Counted from the first letter of the stretch, positions 1 to 6,373 are shown. The stretch: DNA of 7,153 nucleotides from Armatimonadota bacterium (GCA_012841485.1 DUUU01000346.1:1-7153); one strand, 5' to 3'. The notes: generated from the letters alone by a model not told the origin. Program-made: numbers and translations.

Positions 1-81
1 AAGCGGCAAACCCAATCCACCAACGGCTCGCAGCCTCTGAGGAACCCGGAACATGGCCAGGCATTCCTGGGCAGGGGTCAT
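1..81 (-). CDS. Possible N-terminal fragment of a leftward gene, cut by the window edge
   Basis: Reading leftward from an ATG whose complement is at 79-81, 27 codons stay open to the window edge. The peptide begins MTPAQECLAMF and continues RVPQRLRAVGGLGLPL. I do not recognise it. There is no Shine-Dalgarno sequence before the ATG, but a promoter-like pair (94-122) points into it and would give a leader of only about six bases. The short leader and the promoter close to the boundary are typical of transposase genes near an insertion-sequence end, but I see no diagnostic transposase motif in this short piece. It could equally be noise, since 27 open codons are easily reached by chance in GC-rich DNA. 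Confidence 0.25.
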   Translation of the reverse strand, partial: MTPAQECLAMFRVPQRLRAVGGLGLPL

Positions 82-92
82 GTTGGGTTTGC
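6..92. repeat. Perfect 10-bp inverted repeat flanking the start of the leftward fragment
   Basis: GCAAACCCAA at 6-15 is exactly the reverse complement of TTGGGTTTGC at 83-92. Between them lies another small palindrome, CCAGG-CAT-TCCTGG, around 57-70. The arms are 67 bases apart, so this could be a regulator site pair or a folded RNA. It may also be chance. Confidence 0.3.
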
Positions 93-93
93 A

Positions 94-122
94 GTTATAG
101 GGTCAGAATCGCGTTGCTTCAA
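94..122 (-). promoter_or_regulatory. Sigma70-like promoter firing leftward
   Basis: On the minus strand a -35 box TTGAAG (complement of 117-122) is followed after exactly 17 bases by a -10 box TATAAC (complement of 94-99). The matches to consensus are four of six and five of six. Transcription would begin near 87-88 and run into the partial ORF starting at 81. A 10-bp inverted repeat, GCAAACCCAA at 6-15 and TTGGGTTTGC at 83-92, has one arm between the -10 box and the ATG. It could be an operator or a hairpin in the transcript. Promoter calls from sequence alone are uncertain. Confidence 0.4.
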
Positions 123-149
123 CAGGCCAAATTCACGCTGTTGCGTGCA

Positions 150-389
150 TCAGAAGGTGTTTGGATCTCTGGGGAGACGCAAGGCGCGGGACCCCTTCGG
201 CCTCGCAACGGGGCCACCCGCGAAGCGGTGACGATGGGCGCCGAAGGCTTCCGGCAGACCAGCCCGGGGACCCTTACCCCGCGGACGGCGACCGGCAGGC
301 GCTACCGTATGCCCGGAGTGCCGCACTCGATATGAACGCGCATGTTTGGGCTCGAGGAACGGTGGGTAAACTCGACAACGGTAGAGCAT
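150..389 (-). CDS. Doubtful small hypothetical protein (79 aa) with a strong ribosome binding site
   Basis: On the minus strand an ATG (complement of 387-389) is preceded by AAGGAGGT (complement of 393-400), an almost perfect Shine-Dalgarno sequence about four to five bases away. The reading frame runs 79 codons to a TGA at 150-152. The product begins MLYRCRVYPPFLEPKHARSY and is rich in Arg, Pro, Gly and His. I see no known domain, signal peptide or membrane segment. The same frame is open further upstream, but this ATG is the only start with a ribosome site. The composition looks like translated GC-rich non-coding DNA, which argues against it; the ribosome site argues for it. A hairpin at 415-464 lies directly upstream. 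Confidence 0.25.
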   Translation of the reverse strand: MLYRCRVYPPFLEPKHARSYRVRHSGHTVAPAGRRPRGKGPRAGLPEAFGAHRHRFAGGPVARPKGSRALRLPRDPNTF

Positions 390-414
390 GGTACCTCCTT
401 CTGGATAGTGGGAT

Positions 415-464
415 CTGTCGAACGGATGGGGCTCCCCTGCGGGCGCCCCATCGTTCGTAGACAG
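415..464. other. Long imperfect hairpin, possible leader element of the 79-aa ORF
   Basis: CTGT (415-418), CGAACG (419-424) and ATGGGGC (426-432) pair with GCCCCAT (445-451), CGTTCG (452-457) and ACAG (461-464). This makes a 17-bp stem with a bulged G at 425, a three-base bulge at 458-460 and a 12-base loop. No T-run follows on either strand, so a simple intrinsic terminator is unlikely. On the minus strand the hairpin ends 15 bases before the AAGGAGGT ribosome site. It matches no RNA family I can name. Confidence 0.4.
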
Positions 465-811
465 GCACCCAGAACGCCCCTCTCGCACCTCCATCAGCGG
501 CCGCCGCCCCAGGCGCGTGATCCTCTTCTGGCCGAAGGAACCCCGGATGGCATGAACCGTGCTGCCGCCGGTGTCACGCCGTTGCGTCCGCGAGCGAGAC
601 CCCATGGGCAGGGAGATCGCCACCGGATAAGCTGCCGGCGAGCAGGCGATCAGGACGGGAGAGACCAGGCAGCACGCGGCTCATGCCTGTTGCCGCGGGT
701 AGGTGACCAACGCCAATCGCCGGCGAGCGCTGGGGCAAGATCGGCGCTCTTGTTCCCGGCGGGCATCGCGAAGCTCTCCCCCTGATCGCTCACGACAACT
801 GCATCAGGTGG

Positions 812-1306
812 GTGGGGTTCGCGGGGGAAATGGCTTTGGCGTGGAAACGGTGGCTCGTCGTGCTGGGGGTGGTGCTGGGCGTGCGTCTTCTCAACCCGGT
901 GAACGTGGCCGTGGTGGATGGCCGCTCCATGGAGCCGGCGATGCACGACGGCCAATTCTTCCTCATCGATCGCCTGCGCTATCGGTTCGTGCCGGTGGCG
1001 CGGGGTGATGTGGTGGCTTTCCACCACGGAAACGAGGTCTTCATCAAGAGAGTGGCCGCCATTGGCGGCGACGAGCTGTGGGTGTTGGTCTCGCCTGATG
1101 GCGAGCACATCGAGTGGATCCCCCACCACGAACTGGCGCGTATGCGCGTCCTCGTGGCGCGCCACCCGATGCTCGGGCGCGTCGAACGGCGGGTTGTTCC
1201 GGCTGGGCATCTGTTCGTCATGGGCGACCATCGGCATGTTTCGTATGACAGCCGCAGCTTTGGCCCGATACCCGTCTCCCGGGTGATTGGGCGGGCCGTC
1301 TGGTGA
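812..1306 (+). CDS. lepB: Type I signal peptidase (S26 family), short form
   Basis: A membrane-anchored serine/lysine peptidase that removes signal peptides from exported proteins on the outer face of the cytoplasmic membrane. Numbered from the GTG at 812 the protein is 164 aa. It has one N-terminal transmembrane helix at about 13-30, then box B with the catalytic Ser39 in GRSMEPAM and box D with the general base Lys79 in FIKRVAAIGGD. Box E is VMGDHRHVSYDSRSFGPI (about 136-153), with His140 in place of the common Asn. The Ser-Lys spacing of 40 is that of Gram-positive SipS-type enzymes. The large insertions and second N-terminal helix of the E. coli enzyme are absent. The start is uncertain: GTG 812 and ATG 830 both lack a well-spaced ribosome site, and ATG 830 would give 158 aa that still include the helix. 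The gene stands alone, 169 bases before the kinase gene, with a hairpin after its stop. Confidence 0.9.
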   Translation: MGFAGEMALAWKRWLVVLGVVLGVRLLNPVNVAVVDGRSMEPAMHDGQFFLIDRLRYRFVPVARGDVVAFHHGNEVFIKRVAAIGGDELWVLVSPDGEHIEWIPHHELARMRVLVARHPMLGRVERRVVPAGHLFVMGDHRHVSYDSRSFGPIPVSRVIGRAVW

Positions 1307-1307
1307 T

Positions 1308-1344
1308 GCCGCCGTTCCGGCTGAACGCGGGCCGGGGAGGCGGC
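1308..1344 (+). terminator. Terminator-like nested hairpin after the signal peptidase gene
   Basis: Two bases after the stop codon, GCCGCC (1308-1313) pairs with GGCGGC (1339-1344). Inside it CCGGC (1317-1321) pairs with GCCGG (1331-1335) around a nine-base loop. The following bases are GTGTGTTG rather than a T-run, so efficient intrinsic termination is doubtful. The position suggests at least 3'-end protection of the mRNA. Confidence 0.35.
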
Positions 1345-1373
1345 GTGTGTTGACTGATCTCCTCGCGGCGAGT

Positions 1374-1388
1374 GGGGGGGAGGGGGGG
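1374..1388 (+). other. G7-A-G7 tract, potential G-quadruplex
   Basis: Seven G, one A and seven G lie in a row. This can be split into four GGG runs separated by single bases (G, A, G), the loop pattern known to give very stable parallel quadruplexes. It lies about 90-100 bases before the kinase start, on the coding strand, and would be in the mRNA only if transcription begins upstream of it. Confidence 0.5.
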
Positions 1389-1428
1389 CCTGCCTGGCCG
1401 GTCACTCAAGTTCTCGCGTCATCTCACC

Positions 1429-1434
1429 GATAAT
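1429..1434 (+). promoter_or_regulatory. Possible -10 box for the kinase gene
   Basis: GATAAT matches the -10 consensus at five of six positions and lies 41 bases before the ATG at 1476. The region 16-18 bases upstream (around 1405-1411, TCAAGT) is a poor -35 box, so an activator or another sigma factor would be needed. A TTGACT at 1350-1355 has no partner -10 at normal spacing. Confidence 0.25.
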
Positions 1435-1475
1435 GATCTTAAGCGCAGGTCACTATCAGGTTGTCGTGAGAGCAG

Positions 1476-3821
1476 ATGGGCAAACACCAGGAGAGCATGG
1501 ATGCAGCGGGGGCGGATGCACGCCTGCGCCCGGGAAGCTTGGCGCGCCTCGGGAGAGCCGCAGGCAGTCTCCTCTTCCTCCTGGTAGTTGTACTCTACTT
1601 GATCCACCTTTCCGCGGGCGCGGAGAGCGGGCTAGACAGTCGGGTTCTGTGGGGTCTGGTGCTCCTCCATGCGGTGGCGCTTCTCCTTGCCGATAGAGAG
1701 AACCTCCCGCGATGGCTCCAGGGGAGCGCCCTGATCCCAAGCTGGACGACACAGGCGGTCGCCGTCGGGGTGGCCGTGTGGCTGACTGGCGGGAGCAGCA
1801 GCCCGTTTCTCTTTCTCCTCCATCTCCTCGCCTTGGCGGCTGCTCTCACGGCGGGGTTGGCCGGCGCCATGGTCGCGGCGGCACTGGCGACCGCTGTCGT
1901 TGCGGTCATCGCGGTGATGCCGCCGGGGATGACCGGCTTCGCCCTTCACGGCGTGATCCACCTGGGAGTGGTGTTGATCTCGTTGTGGCTGGTGGCCTAC
2001 CTCGGCGGGCGCATCGTGCATGATGTTGCCAGCGAGCGCCGGCGTCTGGAGAAGGCGAACGAGACGCTGGCGGCGCGCTTTGCGGAGTCGTCACTCCTCT
2101 ACGCCTTCAGCCATTCACTCTCGTCTGCCACGAGCCTGGAGCACCTCGCCTCGGCGGCGCTGGACCAGGTCGCTCGCGTGACCGGCTCACGCATGGCAAT
2201 GCTTTTCCTCTACCACCGTGAGGCGGATGAGCTGGCGGTTGAGGCGGTCACAGGCATTTCGGAGAGCGCCCTCGCGGTGTTGCGGCGCCAGAGCATCGGC
2301 CCGGATGCGCCGGGGGTGGCGGGGCAGGTGGCCTTTACCCGCGAAGGTCTCTACATTCCGGATGTGACCGCTTCGGGGGATCTGCACGCGCGTGTGCCCC
2401 TGGCGGGGCTTCTGGGATGCCGCGGGGTACTGGCCGAGCCACTGGTGGCGCGCGGCGAGCTGATCGGCGTCTTGGAGGCGGTCTCCGCCACTCCACTCGC
2501 CCTCACAGCGGGTGACCTCCGACTCTTCCGCGTGCTGTGCAACGATCTGGCACTCTCGCTCGAAAACATGCGTCTCGCGGTGGAAGCACAGGACCGCGCG
2601 CGCATCGAACGCCTGGTGAACCGGATCAGCCAGCGCATCCAGAGCACGCTGGATGTCGCTACCGTGATGGGGACCGCGGTGCGCGAGCTGTGCGTGGCCG
2701 TTGGGGCGAGCCGCTGCCTGATCATGCGTCAGCAAGAAGGCGCGTCCGCCATCGTGACTCACGAGTACTGCCAGCCGGGCATCGAACCCGTGGGGGTGGG
2801 GCGCGAGCCGGCCGCAGGGGTCTGCCAGCGCGCGCTGGTGACGGATAGCACGGTGATCTGCGACGACGTGCTGCACGATCCCGATCTCTCGCCCGAGGAT
2901 CGCGAGGAACTACTCTCCCTCGGAACGCGCGCGGCCTTGGCTACCGCGCTTCGCCATCGCGACCAGATCTTTGGGGCAGTGACCCTCCACGAGTGTGGCC
3001 GGCCCCGCCAATGGCGCGACGCGGACGTGGCCCTGGTCGAGACCGTGGCAGGACAGATCGCGGTCGGCGTCGAAAACGCTCTTCTGTACGAGGAGACGCG
3101 GCGCAAGAGCGAGGAGATCTCCGCCAAGAACCGCGAGCTGGAGGCCTTCGTTTACACGGCGTCGCATGATCTGCGCGCGCCCCTCGTCACGATCCAGGGG
3201 TTTGCCTCGATCTTGCTCTCCGATCATGGGGATGCGTTGGATGAGGACGCGCATTTCTATCTCGAGCGCATTCGCACCAACACGGGGCGAATGGAGCGCT
3301 TGATTGATGACCTTCTCGAGCTGTCGCGCGCGGGCCGCGCTACCGGACAATTCATGGATGTTCCCGTGGGCGAGGTGGTCGCTGAAGCGCTCGACGCTCT
3401 CCACGCGCGCCTGCGCGAGCGCGAGGTCGAGCTGGTCGTCGCCGACACCTGGCCCACGATTGCCTGCGACCGCGAGCGTCTGCTTCAGGTCTTCACGAAT
3501 CTGGTGGGCAACGCGGTGAAGTTCCTCGGGCCAGACAACAAGCACCCGCGCATCGAGCTCGGGTGGTGTGAGCGCGAGGAGAGCGCCGAGTTCTTCGTGC
3601 GCGATAACGGGATCGGCATCGAGCCGGATTACCACGAACGGATCTTCGCTGTCTTCCAGCGGCTGAATGACCTGGAGGGGGTGGAAGGCACCGGGGTTGG
3701 CCTGGCAATCGTGAAACGGATCATCGACCTCCACGGGGGCCGGGTCTGGGTCGAGTCTTCTCGGGGGGAAGGGGCCACTTTCCGCTTCACGCTCCCATGG
3801 CGACGCGAGGCCACGTCGTGA
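1476..3821 (+). CDS. Membrane sensor histidine kinase: six helices, two GAF domains, HisKA, HATPase_c
   Basis: A 781-aa sensor kinase that should autophosphorylate on His564 and pass the phosphate to a receiver protein. The N-terminus has about six transmembrane helices (roughly 28-46, 56-72, 88-103, 109-126, 127-148, 158-177). A TGGSSSPF motif (104-111) between the third and fourth resembles the TGG-x-SPF element of PilS-like membrane sensors. A charged helix (183-203) leads into GAF1 (about 204-370) and GAF2 (about 375-535), then a coiled linker (535-558). The H-box is FVYTASHDLRAPL (His564), the N-box FTNLVGNAVKF (Asn679), G1 DNGIGIEP (Asp710) and G2 GTGVGLAIV (738-746). This core is of the type found in phytochrome-like kinases that use Rcp1-type regulators, and such a regulator follows. 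Neither GAF shows a bilin-binding Cys motif, so light sensing is not supported; the ligand is unknown. ATG 1497 (residue 8), after AGGAG at only three bases, is an alternative start. Confidence 0.93.
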   Translation: MGKHQESMDAAGADARLRPGSLARLGRAAGSLLFLLVVVLYLIHLSAGAESGLDSRVLWGLVLLHAVALLLADRENLPRWLQGSALIPSWTTQAVAVGVAVWLTGGSSSPFLFLLHLLALAAALTAGLAGAMVAAALATAVVAVIAVMPPGMTGFALHGVIHLGVVLISLWLVAYLGGRIVHDVASERRRLEKANETLAARFAESSLLYAFSHSLSSATSLEHLASAALDQVARVTGSRMAMLFLYHREADELAVEAVTGISESALAVLRRQSIGPDAPGVAGQVAFTREGLYIPDVTASGDLHARVPLAGLLGCRGVLAEPLVARGELIGVLEAVSATPLALTAGDLRLFRVLCNDLALSLENMRLAVEAQDRARIERLVNRISQRIQSTLDVATVMGTAVRELCVAVGASRCLIMRQQEGASAIVTHEYCQPGIEPVGVGREPAAGVCQRALVTDSTVICDDVLHDPDLSPEDREELLSLGTRAALATALRHRDQIFGAVTLHECGRPRQWRDADVALVETVAGQIAVGVENALLYEETRRKSEEISAKNRELEAFVYTASHDLRAPLVTIQGFASILLSDHGDALDEDAHFYLERIRTNTGRMERLIDDLLELSRAGRATGQFMDVPVGEVVAEALDALHARLREREVELVVADTWPTIACDRERLLQVFTNLVGNAVKFLGPDNKHPRIELGWCEREESAEFFVRDNGIGIEPDYHERIFAVFQRLNDLEGVEGTGVGLAIVKRIIDLHGGRVWVESSRGEGATFRFTLPWRREATS

Positions 3822-3915
3822 AGGACCCGGGGCGGACACGCGAGACAGTGAGGCGGGTATGGAGCGGGGCTATAGGAAAACCGTGAAGTGGTCGTTCGAT
3901 AAAGTGGGAGGGGGC

Positions 3916-3939
3916 AGCGAGAGCTTGTGGGCTCTCGTT
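3916..3939 (+). other. Hairpin between the kinase and response regulator genes
   Basis: CGAGAGC (3918-3924) pairs with GCTCTCG (3931-3937) around the six-base loop TTGTGG. One A-T and one G-T pair extend the stem to nine. No T-run follows, so it is more likely an mRNA processing or stability element than a terminator. The 204-base gap 3822-4025 otherwise holds no gene and no convincing promoter (a GATAAA at 3898-3903 has no -35). Confidence 0.35.
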
Positions 3940-4008
3940 CCGGGCGCCGGCACCGCAGTGGGTGCGCCGTCCGGTGTGACCCCATGAGTGAGTGGCAGGT
4001 ACGCTTTC

Positions 4009-4018
4009 AGGGAGGAAG
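4009..4018 (+). promoter_or_regulatory. Strong ribosome binding site that decides the TTG start of the response regulator
   Basis: AGGGAGGAAG lies with GGAGGA at 4011-4016 and nine bases before TTG 4026. The other in-frame starts, ATG 3984 and GTG 3927, have no comparable site, and GTG 3927 falls in the loop of a hairpin. Confidence 0.6.
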
Positions 4019-4025
4019 AAGCAGT

Positions 4026-4469
4026 TTGAACTCCTCTCCAGTATGCATTCTGTTGGTCGAGGATGATCCCGACCATGCGATCCTGACGATTCGATCTTTG
4101 CGTAAGGCCGGCTTCGAGCAACAGATCGTGTGGGTGAAGGATGGGCGCGAGGCGCTTGATTTCATGAATCGGCGTGCTGCCTACGCCGACCCGGCAGTGG
4201 CGCCGCGTCCGGACCTGGTCCTGCTCGATCTGAACTTGCCGAAGGTGGATGGCTTGAGCGTTCTGGAGGAGATCAAGGGTTCGGAAGGCCTGCGCACCAT
4301 CCCTGTGGTGGTGCTGACGACCTCTCAACGCCAGGATGAGGTGAAGCGCGCCTACGGCGCTGGCGCCAACTCCTACGTCACGAAGCCGGTGCAGTTCGCC
4401 GATTTCTCGGAAAAGATCCGGATGCTGGGTGCCTACTGGTTGTCCACGAGTAGCCTGCCCGGAAACTGA
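4026..4469 (+). CDS. Single-domain response regulator, Rcp1 type
   Basis: A stand-alone receiver protein that would accept phosphate from a histidine kinase, most likely the one encoded just upstream. From TTG 4026 it is 147 aa, the length usual for the Rcp1 family that partners phytochrome-type kinases. Acidic residues Glu12, Asp13 and Asp14 lie in ILLVEDDPDHA, the phosphoacceptor is Asp68 in LVLLDLNLPKVDG, the switch Thr is 98 in VVLTTSQ, and Lys120 is in VTKPVQF. The long loop between helix 2 and strand 3 (NRRAAYADPAVAPRP) and the C-terminal YWL tail are also Rcp1-like. There is no output domain, so it acts by protein contact or phosphotransfer. ATG 3984 (161 aa) and GTG 3927 (180 aa) are alternative starts, but both add sequence unlike the family. 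The next gene follows by 118 bases if it starts at 4588. Confidence 0.92.
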   Translation: MNSSPVCILLVEDDPDHAILTIRSLRKAGFEQQIVWVKDGREALDFMNRRAAYADPAVAPRPDLVLLDLNLPKVDGLSVLEEIKGSEGLRTIPVVVLTTSQRQDEVKRAYGAGANSYVTKPVQFADFSEKIRMLGAYWLSTSSLPGN

Positions 4470-4587
4470 GCGGGCGAGGCGTGGCCGCGCTCTCACTAGA
4501 TCCCCAGGATACCTGGCGAGACGCGCGCTGCCGAAAGCATCCGCGATCGTGGCCTGGCATCAGGCGGGATGGACACCTGCGTCGCTG

Positions 4588-6015
4588 ATGGATGAACTGA
4601 GCATCCGACATATTCTGCTGGTCGAGGACAATCCCGATCACGCCATGCTGGCTATGCGTACGCTCCACCGCCACTTCCGTGACGTCACGATCCAGCTGGC
4701 TACGTCTGCCGAGGAGGGGGAGGCGTTGCTCGCTGATGGCGAGTGGGACGCGGCGATTGTCGACTATGGATTGCCCCGCGCCAACGGTCTGCAACTCCTG
4801 GAATCGGCGCGCGACCGCAGACCGCATCTCCCGATAGTGATGCTGACCGGCCGGGGCGATGAGCAGACGGCGGTCGACGCCATGAAGGGCGGCGCAGCCG
4901 ATTACGTGACCAAGACGGGTGACTATCTGGCCTTGCTGCCGGCGGCGGTGGATGCGGCCGTCCGGCGCAGCCGTGTCGCCGCCGACCGGGAGCGGCTGGC
5001 AAGGGAGTTGGAACAGCGCAATCGCCACCTGGCAGCCGTGAGCACGGTGGCCGTGGCGGTCTCCCGCTCGCTCCATCTGGACGAGATGCTCCAGGAGGTC
5101 GTTACGCATGTGACATCGATCTCCGGTCTGCCGGCCGCGCTCTTCCTGCCCGATGAGCAGGGCACGGGCCTGCGGCTGGCGGCCCATGCGAGTCTGGATC
5201 CAGCGACCGTGAGCTGCCTGGAAAGTCGTCGCCTGCCCGTGCCCTCCGAGTGCATGACGCGCGCAGGATCTGCCGTTCAGGTGGATGCGCTCGCCGGGTT
5301 GTCTCTGGAACCGAGGTTCTTCTCGCTCGCGGCGGATGGGGAGCCACAAGGGGTTCTGGCCGTCTTTCCGGAGAAGGGACGGACGCTGGACGCGCCGGAG
5401 GCGGAGATGCTCGGCACGTTGGCCCACGTGGTGGGCATGGGCGTTCGCAACAGCCTTCTCTTCGAGGAGACCCGGTCGCTGTCACTGCGCGACGAGCTGA
5501 CCGGATTGGGCAATCGGCGTCTCTTCAACATCAGGCTCCAGAGCGATTTCAACACCGCCAGGCGTTATGGCACGCGCCTGGCGCTGCTCATGCTTGATAT
5601 TGACCACTTCAAAGCGATCAACGACTGCTACGGGCATCCATCTGGCGACTGGGTTTTGGAACGCCTGGCCGCGGTGCTCCTCGAGCGCAGCCGGAGTTCC
5701 GATCTCACCTTCCGCTATGGCGGGGAAGAGTTCGCGATGCTCCTGCCGCACACAAGCGACGAAGCGGCGATCCGCGTGGCGGAGCGCGTCCGCCGGATCG
5801 TGGCCGCAGAGGAGTTTGCCGTGTGCGGCGCCCTCATCCAGATCACGATCAGCGTTGGCATTGGCTGCTACCGCGAGGCGATGGCGGACGAGACGGAGCT
5901 GATCAACGCGGCCGACCGGGCGCTCTACGGCGCCAAGCAGTCTGGACGCAATCGCGTGTGTATCTGCGACGGCACCCGGCTACGCCTGGCGGAGACGCCG
6001 GCCTCCTCGCGATAG
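4588..6015 (+). CDS. REC-GAF-GGDEF response regulator, diguanylate cyclase
   Basis: A cytosolic enzyme predicted to make c-di-GMP from two GTP when its receiver is phosphorylated. From ATG 4588 it is 475 aa. The receiver (about 7-125) has Glu13-Asp14 in LLVEDNPDHA, phosphoacceptor Asp59 in AAIVDYGLPRANG, Thr87 in IVMLTGRGDE, and Lys109. A charged helix (128-150) leads to a GAF domain (about 150-292). The GGDEF domain (about 300-460) starts with RDELTGLGNRR, has the metal Asp in LMLDIDHFKAIND, the signature GGEEF at 378-382, and an RSSD inhibitory site (369-372) exactly five residues before it. It therefore looks active and product-inhibited. The start is uncertain: the frame is open to 4429, overlapping the preceding gene, and GTG 4549 is possible. 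ATG 4588 puts the receiver at the N-terminus as usual but has no strong ribosome site. Probably cotranscribed with the preceding receiver gene and controlled by the same kinase. Confidence 0.93.
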   Translation: MDELSIRHILLVEDNPDHAMLAMRTLHRHFRDVTIQLATSAEEGEALLADGEWDAAIVDYGLPRANGLQLLESARDRRPHLPIVMLTGRGDEQTAVDAMKGGAADYVTKTGDYLALLPAAVDAAVRRSRVAADRERLARELEQRNRHLAAVSTVAVAVSRSLHLDEMLQEVVTHVTSISGLPAALFLPDEQGTGLRLAAHASLDPATVSCLESRRLPVPSECMTRAGSAVQVDALAGLSLEPRFFSLAADGEPQGVLAVFPEKGRTLDAPEAEMLGTLAHVVGMGVRNSLLFEETRSLSLRDELTGLGNRRLFNIRLQSDFNTARRYGTRLALLMLDIDHFKAINDCYGHPSGDWVLERLAAVLLERSRSSDLTFRYGGEEFAMLLPHTSDEAAIRVAERVRRIVAAEEFAVCGALIQITISVGIGCYREAMADETELINAADRALYGAKQSGRNRVCICDGTRLRLAETPASSR

Positions 6016-6046
6016 CCTCCTCTGCTCCCAGCCCGCGCCCCGTAGC

Positions 6047-6373
6047 CTATCCCAGGCGCACGGCCGTTCCAGAGACGGAGACCATCAGCATGCCGCCGCC
6101 TCCGCCCATCGTGATCGTCTCATAGTCGAGGTCGACCCCCACGACCGCGTCGCCCCCGAGTCTCAGAGCCTGTTGCTCCATCTCTCTCAGGGCGATCTGT
6201 CGCGCGCGCGCCAGTTCTTCCTCGTACTCTGCCGAGCGTCCGCCGACAATATCGCGGATCGACGCGAAGAAGTCGCGGAAGATGTTCGTCCCCAGGATCG
6301 CCTCTCCGGTGACGATGCCGAGGTAGTGGGTGATCGCTCGCCCCTCAATGGTGGGCGTGGTCGTCACGAGCAT
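6047..6373 (-). CDS. ybjQ: YbjQ / UPF0145 (DUF74) family protein
   Basis: A 108-aa protein of the YbjQ family, whose E. coli member is about the same length. Family members form small ring-shaped oligomers and are labelled putative heavy-metal-binding proteins, but their role is not established. The family signature is nearly intact. The N-terminus is [14 protein letters not shown], followed by [20 protein letters not shown] and [12 protein letters not shown], a charged helix, then [13 protein letters not shown] and the Gly-rich [16 protein letters not shown] strand near the end. The ATG (complement of 6371-6373) was chosen because AGGAG precedes it by six bases and the family starts at MLVTT; a longer open frame reaches 6451 without a better site. 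It converges on the diguanylate cyclase gene with only 31 bases between the stops and no clear terminator there. Not obviously linked to the signalling genes. Confidence 0.92.
   Translation of the reverse strand: MLVTTTPTIEGRAITHYLGIVTGEAILGTNIFRDFFASIRDIVGGRSAEYEEELARARQIALREMEQQALRLGGDAVVGVDLDYETITMGGGGGMLMVSVSGTAVRLG

Larger units (their letters stand above)
82..811. other. Stretch without a convincing gene
   Basis: This 730-base stretch has overlapping open frames on both strands. None shows a recognisable domain, and most are low-complexity Arg/Pro/Gly translations expected from GC-rich DNA. What can be supported inside it is listed separately: the leftward promoter (94-122), the doubtful 79-codon ORF (150-389) and the hairpin (415-464). 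From 465 to 811 I see no hairpin, promoter or gene worth naming. No clear promoter for the signal peptidase gene was found either. Decayed gene remnants are possible but not demonstrable here. Confidence 0.5.

Noticed and set aside
415..464. Integron attC site
   Set aside because: The bulged stem is suggestive, but the outer RYYYAAC and GTTRRRY boxes are not present and there is no cassette-like gene arrangement.
634..728. 10-bp direct repeat GCCGGCGAGC at 634-643 and 719-728
   Set aside because: Short and entirely within the base bias of the region; no associated structure.
650..1405. Minus-strand open frame of 251 codons opposite the signal peptidase
   Set aside because: The plus strand encodes an intact peptidase with all catalytic boxes; the antisense product is His/Pro/Arg-rich without a recognisable domain.
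2085..3080. Bilin-binding photosensor in the kinase GAF domains
   Set aside because: The HisKA core and partner are phytochrome-like, but neither GAF shows a chromophore Cys motif and there is no PHY domain; the Cys in LLGCRG is at a position usually taken by a hydrophobic residue.
2910..3839. Long minus-strand open frame (309 codons) opposite the kinase gene
   Set aside because: It is a shadow of GC-rich coding sequence: no domain, and the plus-strand kinase with all its motifs explains the region.
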